Of a stretch of DNA of 64,000 bases, positions 13,501 through 24,235 are shown one piece after another (position 1 is the stretch's first letter; the number at the start of each line of letters is the position of its first letter). The notes below the pieces were generated by a model that did not search any database, had not been told where the DNA came from, and was given only the letters and a program-made list of their open reading frames with translations. Both the position numbers and the translations under genes were made by a program. The stretch is from Flammula alnicola (Eukaryota; Basidiomycota; Agaricomycetes; Agaricales; Strophariaceae), in assembly GCA_015499995.1 (NCBI GenBank), contig JADNRV010000002.1, positions 806,001-870,000 on the forward strand, read 5' to 3'.

Positions 13501-15995
13501 TTTTCAACCGCCTTGTCGAGATAAAAGCGCATCTGGTATAACCAGACAAAGTTCTTTGCATCAAGAACGCCCTGTTGGATGAGGGTACGGGTAACGTCGC
13601 GTTGATGGACGAGCTCCGTGATGAGATGCTCGCATTTGCGCCTCGTGACTGGTTTGAGTTCCTGGAGGACAATATCTGCAAGAAGATCCAATGCTTCATG
13701 GATCACGCTCAAAGGGCCTTCAGGAACTTGGGTTGCATCTAAAGAGGTTTCCACCGATGCCGTCCACGCCACTTGAATAGCGAGGGTGACGAGTTGTGCG
13801 GGATACTTTTCCATCCATGCCATGAGTTGCTCAGCTTGTAGGGGCCCGTTGCCGTAAAATGATTGGAGCTCGACGACCGCTTCTATCAATAAGTTGGCCA
13901 GAGAAAGACGCATCATGGATTCGATCTTGGCCAGCCAGTCGTTGATCTTCGGGAAATCTTGAGCAATATAGGCTCAGTAAATGGTACCTCTTCGCCTTCC
14001 CTAGAAGCCATGCCCTGGATTTGGGTCACTTCTTCGTCGAGAATGACGGTAGAAATGCCTGCAAACATCTTCTTGAGATGTTTCATGATGCGCAGAATGT
14101 CTTTGCTGTTTCCGATAATTTCTAGAAGATCTTCGTCTCCCACGAAGTAGAATCGGGGGAAGGAGGAGCGCTCGCGTTCTAAATATTCACCCAGTGCCTT
14201 CTGAATCTTGTTCAGCAAGTCGGCAAGGCGCTCCAAACTCTTCTGAATGCCTTGAATGTTCAACACATCGAGAACAAACGGCGACTTGTAGACCCTCTTC
14301 ATCACAGTCAAAAACTCGGAGTTGATGTTTTGGAAACGAGAGCTCTCGACCGGGAGCAAGTGCTTGATGTCTGCGCTGCCTGAAAATATTCCCTCCAAGT
14401 AAACCCATTGTCGCTGGACATCGATCCAAACGTCTTGTATGCGGGTCAGTTGGATGGCGAATCGAAAGCATAATGGCACTTACCAAAAAGGACATGAATC
14501 CTATTCAGCTTCTCCTCCCAAGAACCAGCCTGTAATTTTGTTAGACTGAAATCAAATATCCTGAAGTCTGCCCATTACCTCTTCCTCAAAAACTGTCCAG
14601 AGAGAAGTAAGCGATTATTCAAGTCGATGAAAAAGAAAAGGCATACCTTTGTAGTAAGGGGATAACTTCATGGCTGTGAGCGAATTCAAATTTTCACTGC
14701 ACTTGTTGAATAAATCATCCCAACCCCTAACACAAGTTCAGTACCAACGTGAGATAAAGCAGCGCGCGTTCCAAACCTGATAAGACGGCATTTATTCTGA
14801 TAGTTGACGAGATCTAGGGTATAGCTAGTCCACGTTTCTTTCACTTGTTTGATGTACTCCTCTAGAGCCATCTGAAGAAGGATGAGATGAGAATGCGTTG
14901 GCACAGAAACCAAGAAATAAGGCTTTACCTCTCCTTGAGCCTGGATTATAACTTCCTTGATCAGAGTTTCATTTTTCTTGAGGTCTAAGTCATAGACATG
15001 TCCAAGTGTCATGCTTGCGGGAAGGTGAATTCATTGTAGATGGATGAGTATTGTACCACTTACTAGGGCAAACTAATTTGAGATGGAAGCCTCAGATTCT
15101 TGAACAATTGCTTCCAATGACGGTCCTTGAGAGCTTCAGATTTCAATTCCGAGACTAGAGAATTCGACTTGAGGAGACCCTTTAGCACGTCTTGCACGTA
15201 CTCGAAGGCAGCGTATTGACGCATCCTGGTCGGCATGTCCTTCGTAGAAGTCAAGAGGGCGTCGATTTGTTGCCTCAGTTTCCTCGGCTGCACCGTAGCC
15301 CACGAAAGCTCCCTCAACTCGCTAATCTGGCTCCATATTCCAGAAAGAGCCATCCACACCGCCTTTAAGTCACGCAGCTCCTCGAACACTGGCTCCAGAC
15401 GCGTGTGACGCGTCAATTCGAGGTCAAGGGCCTCTTTTGCGCGGCAGACGAGGTCATACTCTTCCTGAACTCTGTTAAGCTTCCCCTCGAAGACGTTGAT
15501 GGTGTTCATTGCCGTATCGGCACGCATGCTGCCCTGCACTGGACGAGTCTGCTCCCACTCTTGCAGAATCTCGTTGATCTTGTTCTCCACAATCTTATCC
15601 TCCGCCACAATCTTAAGCTGAAGACCAGCTGGAGAAGAGAAGGGCTGATTAGGCCAAAATCAAAAGTGTTAAAGCTGCACCCGTACCGAGTTGCTCTTGG
15701 ATAGAGTCATTCTTCCTCTTCAAAATCTCGTTATAGGCACTCCATTCTCCACGAAGCTGGTCACTGTAGAGCCAGTCTTCCGGGAATTGGTATCTAAATC
15801 GTTCAAGTGTCTTTTCTCCGCTGGCACAGAGGTCAATCATGGGGCCCCATGCTTTAGTTTTCTTCTTTAAATCTTGTACGAAGGTGATAAACGTAACCGC
15901 CGCAGCAGTCGACGAATTTGCAGGTGCAAAGACCTAAACATGAATGATCAGTACGGCCGTTAAATTAACTTGAAAATGCTATGGCTGACCTCCAT
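4572..15995 (-). CDS. Cytoplasmic dynein heavy chain, motor part only (no tail domain)
   Basis: A minus-end microtubule motor for nuclear migration and endosome traffic. In order: linker from about 15930 ([28 protein letters not shown]), AAA1 P-loop GPAGTGK near 13335 with Walker B CFDEFNR, AAA2 GPSGTGKT near 12210 with [16 protein letters not shown]3 GPPGSGKT near 11045 with [12 protein letters not shown]4 GVSGSGKT near 10020 with FIMDESNVL, stalk and microtubule-binding tip 9156-8100, AAA5, AAA6, and the C-terminal [19 protein letters not shown] near 5010. I estimate about 3,400 residues against more than 4,000 for a full chain; roughly the first thousand (tail) are absent. I take the start as the ATG at 15995, followed by a 56-nt intron; an in-frame ATG at 16175 is possible but lies only 26 nt from SmE. 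Single missing bases appear near 4740, 4795, 4913, 9155 and 10000. Confidence 0.9.
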
Positions 15996-16201
15996 GTTGG
16001 TGGTAATTGCGACGCGTCGCCTGAATGCACGAGTTGTCAAGGAAAGAGTCGAAAAGGAAAGCTGCCAACCTGCTGTCACGTGGAAGACGTTGCATATAGA
16101 AACCCTAACCATAAAACATGGCTCGATGCGTTGAATCCGCGTCTTTAACTTCGTCTCGCACATCGCCATCTCCATCGTCTTGTATCACTAATCTTCTCAT
16201 T
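15996..16201. promoter_or_regulatory. Head-to-head promoter between dynein and SmE genes
   Basis: About 200 bp lie between the chosen dynein start (15995) and the SmE start (16202), which diverge. The minus strand is open through most of this space in the dynein frame (MAMCETKLKTRIQRIEPCFM...), so part could be coding, but the peptide does not resemble any dynein region I know. I favour 5' leader and promoter. Confidence 0.4.
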
Positions 16202-16721
16202 ATGTCGGGACGTCAACAGCGTGTGATGGTTCAGCCCATCGTATGTTGATCGTCTTCCTTATAGTGTCTTCATTCTACTAACCGCCTTGCTTTAGAATGT
16301 TATTTTCAAAAATCTGCAACAAGTATGTACTTTACCATGGTTCTTGTCTTCCAATCTTTCTGACTTTATTGATTTAGAAAAGCAAAGTCGTGATCTGGTT
16401 GTACGATAATATTGAAATGCGGATAGAGGGAAGAATCATTGTATGTATCCCTTCATCACTTTAACGCCCACATTGAACACCGCGATCTTCTTCTTTCGTA
16501 TCACTACCGGAAACTAAATATTTTCTCTTGGTAGGGATTTGATGAATTCATGAACCTTGTGATCGACGAAGCTGCTGAAGTATTCGTCAAGGACGCAAAA
16601 CCGAGAAGAGAACTAGGTGCGTCTATTATGATTTGAGTCGACCCAACCAATTTACCTTTTCCCAATAGGCCGTATTCTTCTCAAGGGTGACAATATTACT
16701 CTGATACAACAATCGTCTTAA
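16202..16721 (+). CDS. Small nuclear ribonucleoprotein SmE
   Basis: One of the seven Sm proteins forming the ring on U1, U2, U4 and U5 snRNA in the nucleus. Five exons join to a clean 87-residue protein: MSGRQQRVMVQPINVIFKNL, then VVIWLYDNIEMRIEGRIIGF (Sm1 motif), FDEFMNLVIDEAAEV, and GRILLKGDNITLIQQ (Sm2 motif). The four introns are 50-80 nt and begin gtatgt, gtatgt, gtatgt and gtgcgt. Length and both Sm motifs match the family closely, and no frame break is seen. It starts just beside the truncated dynein gene and points away from it. Confidence 0.96.
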
Positions 16722-17206
16722 GTGACGCATGTCTACTATGCATACCCTCGTCTTCAATGCACTGCGGAGACACTGATGCGTTTACTGCAACAGTCACATA
16801 CACCAAAACTCTGCTGCGAGTATGCGAATCTGTTGACGTCACTTTTCTCTAACAATCGCTATGCTGCAAAAGAAAAAAAGAGACGCGTTAACACGGTATA
16901 TCACTCATGGCAGTTAGAAGGTTTTGTAGGATGGTCTGTGTCTTGGGAGAAATGAAATCATTTCGATAAGCATCCAAAGCCCGCGAGGCATCCATTGAGA
17001 AACGACCGTGTTTAACGGTGTACAGACTCCAGCGGAGAGATATGCAACAAGAGGGGGGGTTTTGACAATCCCAGGACTTAGCGACCAGGCTGAATGAATT
17101 GCACGAAACTCTGGTGATGATGCGGATTATGCAATCAGATAGATTTTGTACTATCTTCAATGTAGTAGAAAAGCGTAGACAAGGGAGGTGGTATGTACGA
17201 GGCTTT
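16722..17206. other. No gene seen; 3' flanks of SmE and uS14
   Basis: About 480 bp between two convergent genes. The open frames here (for example 16888-17277 minus) overlap the uS14 introns and show no recognisable protein. It probably holds the two 3' untranslated regions. Confidence 0.5.
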
Positions 17207-17501
17207 TCACCGGTTCTAGAAGAAACAATCGGACAGACTTTAGAGCAAGACGGACATGCAACCGTTTGCACTCTCACCTTGACGAATCCAATGGCAGCCG
17301 ACTTTTCACGGAAGCATTGTCTGCACAGGTCAAGTCCGTATTTGCGGATGAGACCGGCCTGGTGCGCGCAGAGACGGCTAAAACAGACATGTATGAGCGA
17401 CGCGCGAGAGTCGGCCTAGATAATGAGTTCGGGGCGTACCACTGACGGCTTCCCTTTCCGTATTTGCGAGGGCGCGAGAACCAAACGGCGTCGTGAGTCA
17501 T
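17207..17501 (-). CDS. RPS29: Cytosolic 40S ribosomal protein uS14 (S29)
   Basis: A small zinc-ribbon protein of the 40S head. Three exons give 56 residues: [20 protein letters not shown], then [20 protein letters not shown], then [16 protein letters not shown]. The four zinc ligands are C21, C24, C39 and C42 (CxxC...CxxC). Intron 1 splits the C21 codon (TG|C; gtacgc...ttttag). Intron 2 leaves only AAC CGG TGA in the last exon (gtgaga...ttctag). Length and sequence match eukaryotic S29 throughout. The gene is too fragmented to show as one open frame, but the spliced product is complete. A leading non-coding exon upstream of 17501 is likely, as in many ribosomal protein genes. Confidence 0.95.
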
Positions 17502-17833
17502 TTTTTGAAGGTTTCTGGGATCGCTAGCTGAAATAATGTATAACAAAGGAGCGTAGAGACTCACTGTGACCGTAAAACTAAATCTGCCTATTGCCAATAT
17601 GATGGTGTTGGTGGGCAAAGTGTGGGCTTAGGTAATCTATACAGGATTACTTTAAGGTTCATCCTCCGACGATGGGGAAAGTGGTCTTAGGTAAGCAAAG
17701 ACTTGAACATGTTGGGAAGAAAGGAACATCCAAAAGGGGAAAGCATGAATGACCCTTGTACTTGCCCACAGGCGCTATATAGTCGCCATGCACCGCCCAA
17801 GCGTTGAACAGCACCCCAATCCAACCCACCACC

Positions 17834-19905
17834 ATGCTGGGCAATCTACCAACCCTCTCTTCCCTCCCCATTCTAGCTTCAAAAGTATGTATCGTCGCGG
17901 TTCTCACCGTCGTGCTTCGGGGCCTTGTCTGGCTCATCAATATGCTCTTCATCCAACCGCTCTCTGACCCCATGAGGCATCTGCCTGGCCCTCCAGGAAC
18001 TCGGCTTGAAAGTCATCTCCAACTGGCCATGGAGTGAGTGGCGCGTTATATAATCGCGAAACTTCTGTCTAACCTTTTTCTAGCCCTGCGCTCAGCGTCA
18101 AGACCCACGTGGACTGGAGGACGCGTTTCGGCCAAACCTTTAGATTCAATGGCTTTGGAAAGGTGCGCACAATTGTGCCTATATGTTATACTGCCTAACA
18201 TAATTTTCGTAGCACGATCTTCGCCTTATGTCATTCGATTTTCGTGTCATCGCGCACGTCTTGAGTTCGCCGACATACGAAAAGCCATGGCAGACTCGTT
18301 CCTTCTTAGGCAAACTCATTGGCAGAGGTGAGAATTTTGATTTTGCCATCAGGACACGCCTTATCGTCTATATTTTAGGTATATTCTCCATGGAAGGCGC
18401 GGCCCACAAAATGCAGCGCAGGCTTATTGGCCCAGCCTTCACCCATCAGTCAATTAAACAGATGACACCAGCCTTTTTTCGAAAAGCGGATGAACTGTGC
18501 GATCGCTGGAGGGATATTGCCGCTGAACAAAAATCCGCAGAATCTGACCGCTTGGTTTTAAAACGTGAGGTTGACGACGAGCCGTCAAAGTCGTCGAGCG
18601 TCGTTATCGATGTAGCTCACTGGATATCACGCGCATCTTTTGACGTGATTGGACTCGCTGGATTCAACTACGACTTCCACGCCCTACGAGACGAATCGGA
18701 AGAGGTTTATGGCGCGTATCGCCGTATGTTCGACATTGCAGATAAAGGGTTGGGATTACGAGAGATCTTAGAGTTGTACTTCCCAATTCTAAGAAAGATA
18801 TGGGTAAGTTGGGAAATTCGTGCTGTCCTAAATCCGACCTAAACTATCTACAGGTCAACGACGACATCAAAGTAACCAATGAATCGTTGAGAGTTATTGC
18901 CCGTTCCGGCAAGGCCATCGTTGCAGAGAAAAAGGTTGCTTTCCGAGAGGCTCAGATTAACGGCAATGAAAACAAGGATTTATTGACTCTTCTGAGTGAG
19001 TTTTATCCCGCCTAACATCCATCTCGTATGCTGAATATCTGCCTCCTCTAGTCAAGTCCAATCTATCCAACGATCCTTCTAAGCAATTGACAGACCAAGA
19101 ACTACTTGATCAATGCTCCACATTTCTTCTCGCCGGCTCGGACAGCGTTTCTGTCGCTACATCATGGTGTTTCCACTTCCTCGCCCTTCATCCTGAAATC
19201 CAGACACAGCTGCGGAAAGAGCTCAGCGCAATGCGTCTAGCATCTGACGACGATCTTTCAGACTCCTCCACGGACTCTGGATTCCAAGATTGCACCTCGA
19301 AAACTCGTTGGGAGGCCATTGAAAGCTTGTCTTATCTTGATGCAGTGGTTCGTGAAACTCTGAGGTTTTGCCCTCCGGTCCATGCCACTATCCGCGTTGC
19401 CACTCGAGACGATCTCATCCCCATATCTCGTCCAATCACATTGTTGAATGGCGAGACGGTTGGGAAAGATGCGTCTGGTCATGTGAAGATCCGCAAGGGC
19501 ACATATGTGCATATACCCATAGAAGGATTCAGCTATAGCGAAGACGTGTGGGGAGCAGATGCGTTGGAATTCAAGTAAGCCCTCGTATATTTTCTCCACC
19601 TAAAACTTCGTCCTAATGCATGGATCAGCCCTAACAGGTGGAAAGGTGTCCAAGACTGGGACTCCTCCAAGCCAGGCATAAATAACCTGTTGACATTTGG
19701 TTACGGACCTCATTCCTGCGTGGGATATAGGTTCAGCATCGCCGAGATCAAGGTGTTCATTGCGACTTTACTACCCCATTTCGAGTTCCGTCCTGCGGAA
19801 GGAGTGAAAATCGCTAAATTCAGTACGATCCTTACGCGGCCTTACGTGGCTGGGAAGTGGAGTGAGGGCACCAAGTTGCCGCTCGTTGTTCGTGAACTCA
19901 AGTAG
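17834..19905 (+). CDS. Cytochrome P450 monooxygenase, ER-anchored
   Basis: A haem-thiolate monooxygenase. The N-terminus has a hydrophobic anchor (about residues 10-40, ILASKVCIVAVLTVVLRGLV) followed by the Pro-rich hinge LPGPPGTR. The I-helix reads FLLAGSDSVSVATSW, the K-helix ExxR is in VVRETLRFCPPVH, and the haem-binding loop is FGYGPHSCVGYRFSIAEIK, with Cys as the fifth iron ligand. I traced exons without frame breaks: 17834 to about 18033, then segments beginning near 18084, 18213, 18379, 18854, 19052 and 19628. The introns are 48-60 nt. The I-helix has AGSD in place of the usual AGxxT, with Ser-Val-Ser following. It is complete at about 540 residues. The substrate cannot be told from sequence, and no biosynthetic partners lie nearby. 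Confidence 0.92.
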
Positions 19906-20082
19906 ATTGTGATATTCATGCTGCATTTATCTGTATCCATAGTTATATATACCAGTGGGCATTGTATTGTATTTTTAACTTAGTCTTACTTATTGGAACA
20001 AGGAATAGGCTTCGCATTTGCGACCTAAAACAAGAATTTTGACATACATGTGATTGAGTCAATTTAAGGAACGAGCAGCGCT

Positions 20083-22181
20083 TCAGTATGGTATAATCGA
20101 GGTTGACGCTAATGACTTCGTCAATATTTCGATGACGGAATCTTCAGAATCAGAATCCAATCCTTCCACATAATTCTTGGCCGAAGACGACGCATCTTGT
20201 TTAGAGCGGGGTGAATCTGAAGATAGCATTCAGTCAAAAATTTCACGAGTCCTATGATATAACAACCTTGGGGCTTCGCAGCCGCCATGCGACTTAGCTT
20301 TGGTGTGGCGGGTTTGCGCTTTGAAGTAAATAAGGGGATGAGCTTTCCTTCTTTACAAGCGCCGCACACTACGTGAATAAATAAATGTCAGAAACGCTTT
20401 CATGCTCAAAAAATTAGGGTATGTAGGCGCACCGCATTCTTCCGGTTTTATAGACTTGCTGAATCGGCCATATCTGTAACATGCAAAAAATAAATACGAT
20501 CCTGAGCAGCAGTAAACCGAACTATACATTTTAGAGCACTTTTCACATTCTGAACCATAAATCATATAAGCTATATCCTGGTTAGGTGAAGACTGAAACT
20601 TACTCCATTCAAAGGGATAGGAAATCTCATAATCATGTTTGATCTAGAGCCAGTCCTGCATTCAATTCAAATAGTGGAATAAAGAAAGGATGACGACCGA
20701 AACATGGATATCGGGACGTTTCTTCATAACACGAGCTGCCCTACATGATGTATGAGGCGAATAAACCAGGCTTCTAGTTCATCCTTGAAAAAAGAAGGTC
20801 ACATACCAACTTTTGAAAAGCTTTCCATGGTGTTCCTCAATTTTGTTGTCAATGATCCATGTTGCTAGATGGCACATTTCGTGAGACAAGGTATTCCTAA
20901 TCCTTTCTGATAAAGGTCGGGTTCAATATCAATGTTTTAGCTTTTCAAAGTAGGTGGAGAACATCATCATACCTTCACAATCTAGGATCTTTTCGGCCAA
21001 CTCAATTTCGGTGGTCTGAACACCTTCCCGAGAGCTACGTAGATATAATCGGCCGTTCTGCATGAACTGGTTATCCTTCGAAGACGTACCGATGGAATTT
21101 AGCTTTCCCGCTGTCGTCAACAGTCGCTTGTTCCAGTTAAGTTTCGTGTCCTCGGGTAGTCCCTGCCTAAAAACTGACTTATTAAGATCAGTAAATACTC
21201 TCTGTGCGTATTCGTGTCGTTTCTGGAGTTCCGCCGCCAGTTGTGCCTTCTTGCTATTTGAACGGGGAGTTCCTGCAGCAGCCTTTCCTGTTAGACGTTG
21301 GGAGGGAGGTGTCGAGGTGGTTACAGTGTTGTCCGAGAGACCTGCAGTATTATTTATGAGTGCTTGGGTGGCCAGGCTCCTATTCTTCTTCGGAGTACTA
21401 GGCGCCTGGTTGTCGGGCACGTTTGACGGATTTCTATCGTTCTTCTTCTTCGATTCAACACGCAACGGTGTTCTAGAATTCCTTGGGTCATCACTGAGAG
21501 TATATTCAGCAGATGTAAGAGCCCAGAAATACAATGATATGCTCACAAAATAATTATAGATTCGTCAACACCAGCTCGACTTGGGCTTGGTGGAGGACTT
21601 TCCCTGCGCCCTCTGGTTGGTGTCTTCAGCCCAGTGGCTTTCGTCCTTATAACTGCGACGTCAACCGAACTATCTGACAGTTCAATTATCTCAACCCCAG
21701 AATCCTCGTCAGAGCTCTCGATTATGCGACTGCGGGAGTAGAAAGGTTGTCGTTTGCTGGGATTTTGAGTACGGACCCTTTGTGATCTGGCAGAAATGTC
21801 CGATGACTGGCTTGCTACACCAAAGAACAAGCACCTCACCTGTCCTGATTCTGATTTATCCTGGCATGGTCTTCGTCACTATGTCTGCTCGTCAATGCCC
21901 GCCAGATCCAGTCCAAGTGTGACGGCAAACCTTTCATCAGAGGAGATTTCAATCACTTCAATGACTTTTCTGGGTTCATAAACATCCTGTCTGAGGAGAG
22001 TAAGATATGCGAAGCTATAGGAGAAAATGTTTAACTCATACTGTTGTCGTTCCTCCTCACTATCTGGAATGACCTCAGAGCCGCTTGAAGTTCGAGGATG
22101 CAGTAAAATTGTGTGAAATGGCGGTCCTTTTTCTGGGGAATTGACCGATTTCTTGGGGCTTCCTAGGATTTCTACAGGCAT
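20083..22181 (-). CDS. SprT-like metalloprotease with SUMO-interaction motifs (GCNA/ACRC- or Spartan-like)
   Basis: A likely nuclear protease for DNA-protein crosslinks. The first half is disordered, with hydrophobic-acidic stretches typical of SUMO-interaction motifs: IEVIEISSDE, VEIIELSDSS and, at the extreme C-terminus, DSVIEILTKS. The SprT domain follows: RVFTDLNKSVFRQGLP, TKLNWNKRLLTTAG, TEIELAEKILDCE, then the zinc motif LSHEMCHLATW (HExxH) near 20880. After it come HGKLFKSW and a four-Cys zinc ribbon (CEKC ... CVCGAC). The start MPVEILGSPKKSVNSPEKG is the first ATG, and at least seven short introns interrupt the gene. SIMs plus SprT plus zinc ribbon match the GCNA/ACRC layout better than Wss1. 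I do not see an HMG box. Confidence 0.85.
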
Positions 22182-22579
22182 ATGTGGTAAATGGTGTCAA
22201 TAGTCGATAATGAGATAGGAATTGTGCATAAAGCAGAAAGCAAAGTTACAACGCGAAAGCAACTAGGCATCATGTGATCGCGTCCTGACTAAATTAGGCA
22301 AAAGGCCGGCTGACCGCGGTCCGGCGAACTTCATCTTGCGGCGCGTCCGGGATTTGGATGTGCACCAGGCGCTTCAGGCTGACAATCTATACGAAAGGAA
22401 TCTGACGATTGGGGGGGGAGAGCTATTTTATTCGCTCTCGTGTTTATCAATCCGGAGGGTGTAACCTTCCCCCAACACTGGGAATGAAATGACCGCAAGG
22501 TGAAATCCTCTGGATTGAAACCTTCCCCCAAAACACCTTTCTACAACGGAACCATGTTTTAAGAATTAATGTCATTTGT
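22182..22579. other. No gene seen
   Basis: About 400 bp upstream of the SprT-like gene. It contains a GC-rich stretch near 22300-22370 (ggcgcgtccggg, gtgcaccaggcgc) and a run of nine G at about 22412. I see no coding sequence. Confidence 0.4.
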
Positions 22580-22960
22580 TTAACCATCGGGTACTTGTTG
22601 GTGCTTTAATTTATTGTAATCGTTCAGATCTGGTATGCTTGGCGACCGCCAGGCATTGAAAACGCCGGCTGCATTGACAAGGATGTCGCAATAATCATTG
22701 ATAGTAGTTCCCTCTGCCAAATCGACGTTCCATTCTTTCTTCTTGGCGTTCCAGGCAGTTTTCAAAACTTGAAGCCTGAGTTTGGTGTACTTGCCAAGTT
22801 GCTATTTGTCGCAGAGGGATTAATGGTGTATTTCTTTTGAGCCAGCATACACGGACGACCAGTTCGGATTAGGCTCAAAGCTGTATGTATAGACGTGTTC
22901 CGGAGATGTCACCCAAACGTAAATCTGAGGCTGAACTCTGGATGGGATTCGTGAATCATA
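22580..22960 (-). pseudogene. Remnant of a flavin-dependent (Baeyer-Villiger type) monooxygenase
   Basis: The minus strand reads YTYSFEPNPNWSSVYAGSKEI near 22880, two stop codons about five codons apart, then KLRLQVLKTAWNAKKKEWNV and DYCDILVNAAGVFNAWRSP near 22680, before a stop at 22580. In intact enzymes YSFEPNPDWS-x-x-Y and W.V...CDVLINASG..N.W..P lie in this order and spacing, in the region between the FAD and NADPH folds. The GxGxxG loops and the C-terminal half are missing. It is a decayed fragment with no plausible start, not an intron-bearing gene, because the stops lie inside a conserved block. Confidence 0.7.
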
Positions 22961-23559
22961 TGCCTAGAGCATGATGCTCATAGCACCCGGCATCGCAGGT
23001 GTCAAGGACGGCGGATGCCTCACGTTATTTGGGGAGAGCGCAGCCCTCCTACATGGTAGCGGGACTGATCGTGTGGTCATCGACACATACTTCGCACTGT
23101 TCGACTGCACGCCCTCATTATATGAGTACATATTGCAGTGACGTCGTGTGAATAAAAGGTCGCCATAGGTTCTTCTACGGGCAGTCTGAGTTAGCGCAAA
23201 CATAACGGGTCTCCACGATGTGCAACCAAACAAGCTCCCATGGCGGGCAGCATAGTAAATTATGCAGGTCCCCATGATGGGCAACTAATCCGCTTCCAGG
23301 CTGGAAGTCTTCACAATGGATAGTAGACCCGGCTTGAAATGCACAAGGGCTGTAAGAGAGGTGACAATGTGGAGGCTTACCCTTTGTGGACTTCCTTTCC
23401 ATAGTCACAGTAAACGCTGTTAAATACATAGAGACAAGAAAGTTATGTAAATGTTAAGATGATGATGAAAGACTTAGCTTCTGATATAGAGATAACCACA
23501 TTTGCACTTTGTTTCTTTGAAAATCTCTGCATTCTGAAAGTTCGAGGTGTCGCGCAATC

Positions 23560-23830
23560 AAACAAGCATGCCCACGGCAGGCAGCATAACAAACAGGTCC
23601 CCACGATGGGCAACCAAATGAGCATGCCCAGGATTGGCAGCGTAACGAACAGGTCCCCACGGTGGGTAACCAACATGCATACCCACGGCGGGCAGCATAA
23701 CAATAGGTCCCCACGATGGGCAACCAAACGAGCATACCCACGATGGGCAGCGTAACGAACCGGACGGCGGGCATCCCCAAGATGGAGGCAACATGCATAC
23801 CCACAGCAGGCAGCATAAGAAACATGTTCC
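23560..23830. repeat. Minisatellite, unit about 54-56 bp, imperfect
   Basis: The phrase AGGTCCCCACGATGGGCAAC recurs at about 23595, 23651 (one change) and 23705, each followed by a variant of GCATACCCACGGCGGGCAGC and a linker (ATAACAAAC). Related half units occur at about 23210-23290. Each unit holds two near-copies of CCCACGATGGGCAGC-like sequence. Several frames stay open through the array only because the unit has few stops, so the short peptides there (RGDL, LPIVG) are not evidence of a gene. Confidence 0.8.
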
Positions 23831-24235
23831 CGGTCTCTATGGTTCTTTAGACGAGCTTACGAAAACAACTTGAAAGAGAGAAGATCGTTACTTGAACATT
23901 TAGAATGTGAAGAACAACGTAGCTTCTCTGTGAGACTGTTGGTGAGGTTTCCTTAAGTTCTCCCTTCTCCTCCTCTCTTTCTGAGTCTCAGATCCCACAA
24001 AGAAATTATAAGAATGGCTATGCAAAGGGACGAAGATGGAGAGAAACTAAGTAGCGAAAATTTCAGGGCTCAACTAAGGCTCTGTCGAGTTGAGCCAGAA
24101 AGCAAAGCACGGATGTCGCAGGCGCGACCTCTCTCATGATTTGTCAGCCCAGACTCAGTTGGGCACAACTACCAAGCTTTCTAGAGTCCCTCGCGTTATT
24201 GATGTTAAATTGCATTAGATTGTGTTAATTTAGTT

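Noticed and set aside
15996..16175. Dynein N-terminal extension starting at the ATG near 16175
   Set aside because: It is in frame, but its sequence resembles no dynein region and would leave 26 nt to the SmE start; kept only as an alternative.
17834..19905. Secondary-metabolite cluster around the P450
   Set aside because: Neighbours are ribosomal, spliceosomal and DNA-repair genes; no synthase, transporter or regulator pattern is present.
23443..23825. Overlapping minus-strand frames with repeated RGDL, LPIVG and CCPPW peptides
   Set aside because: All frames of the minisatellite stay open because its unit has few stops; the peptides simply mirror the repeat.
23560..23830. CRISPR-like regular array
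   Set aside because: The whole 54-56-bp unit repeats with gradual divergence and no unique spacers, and this is nuclear fungal DNA.
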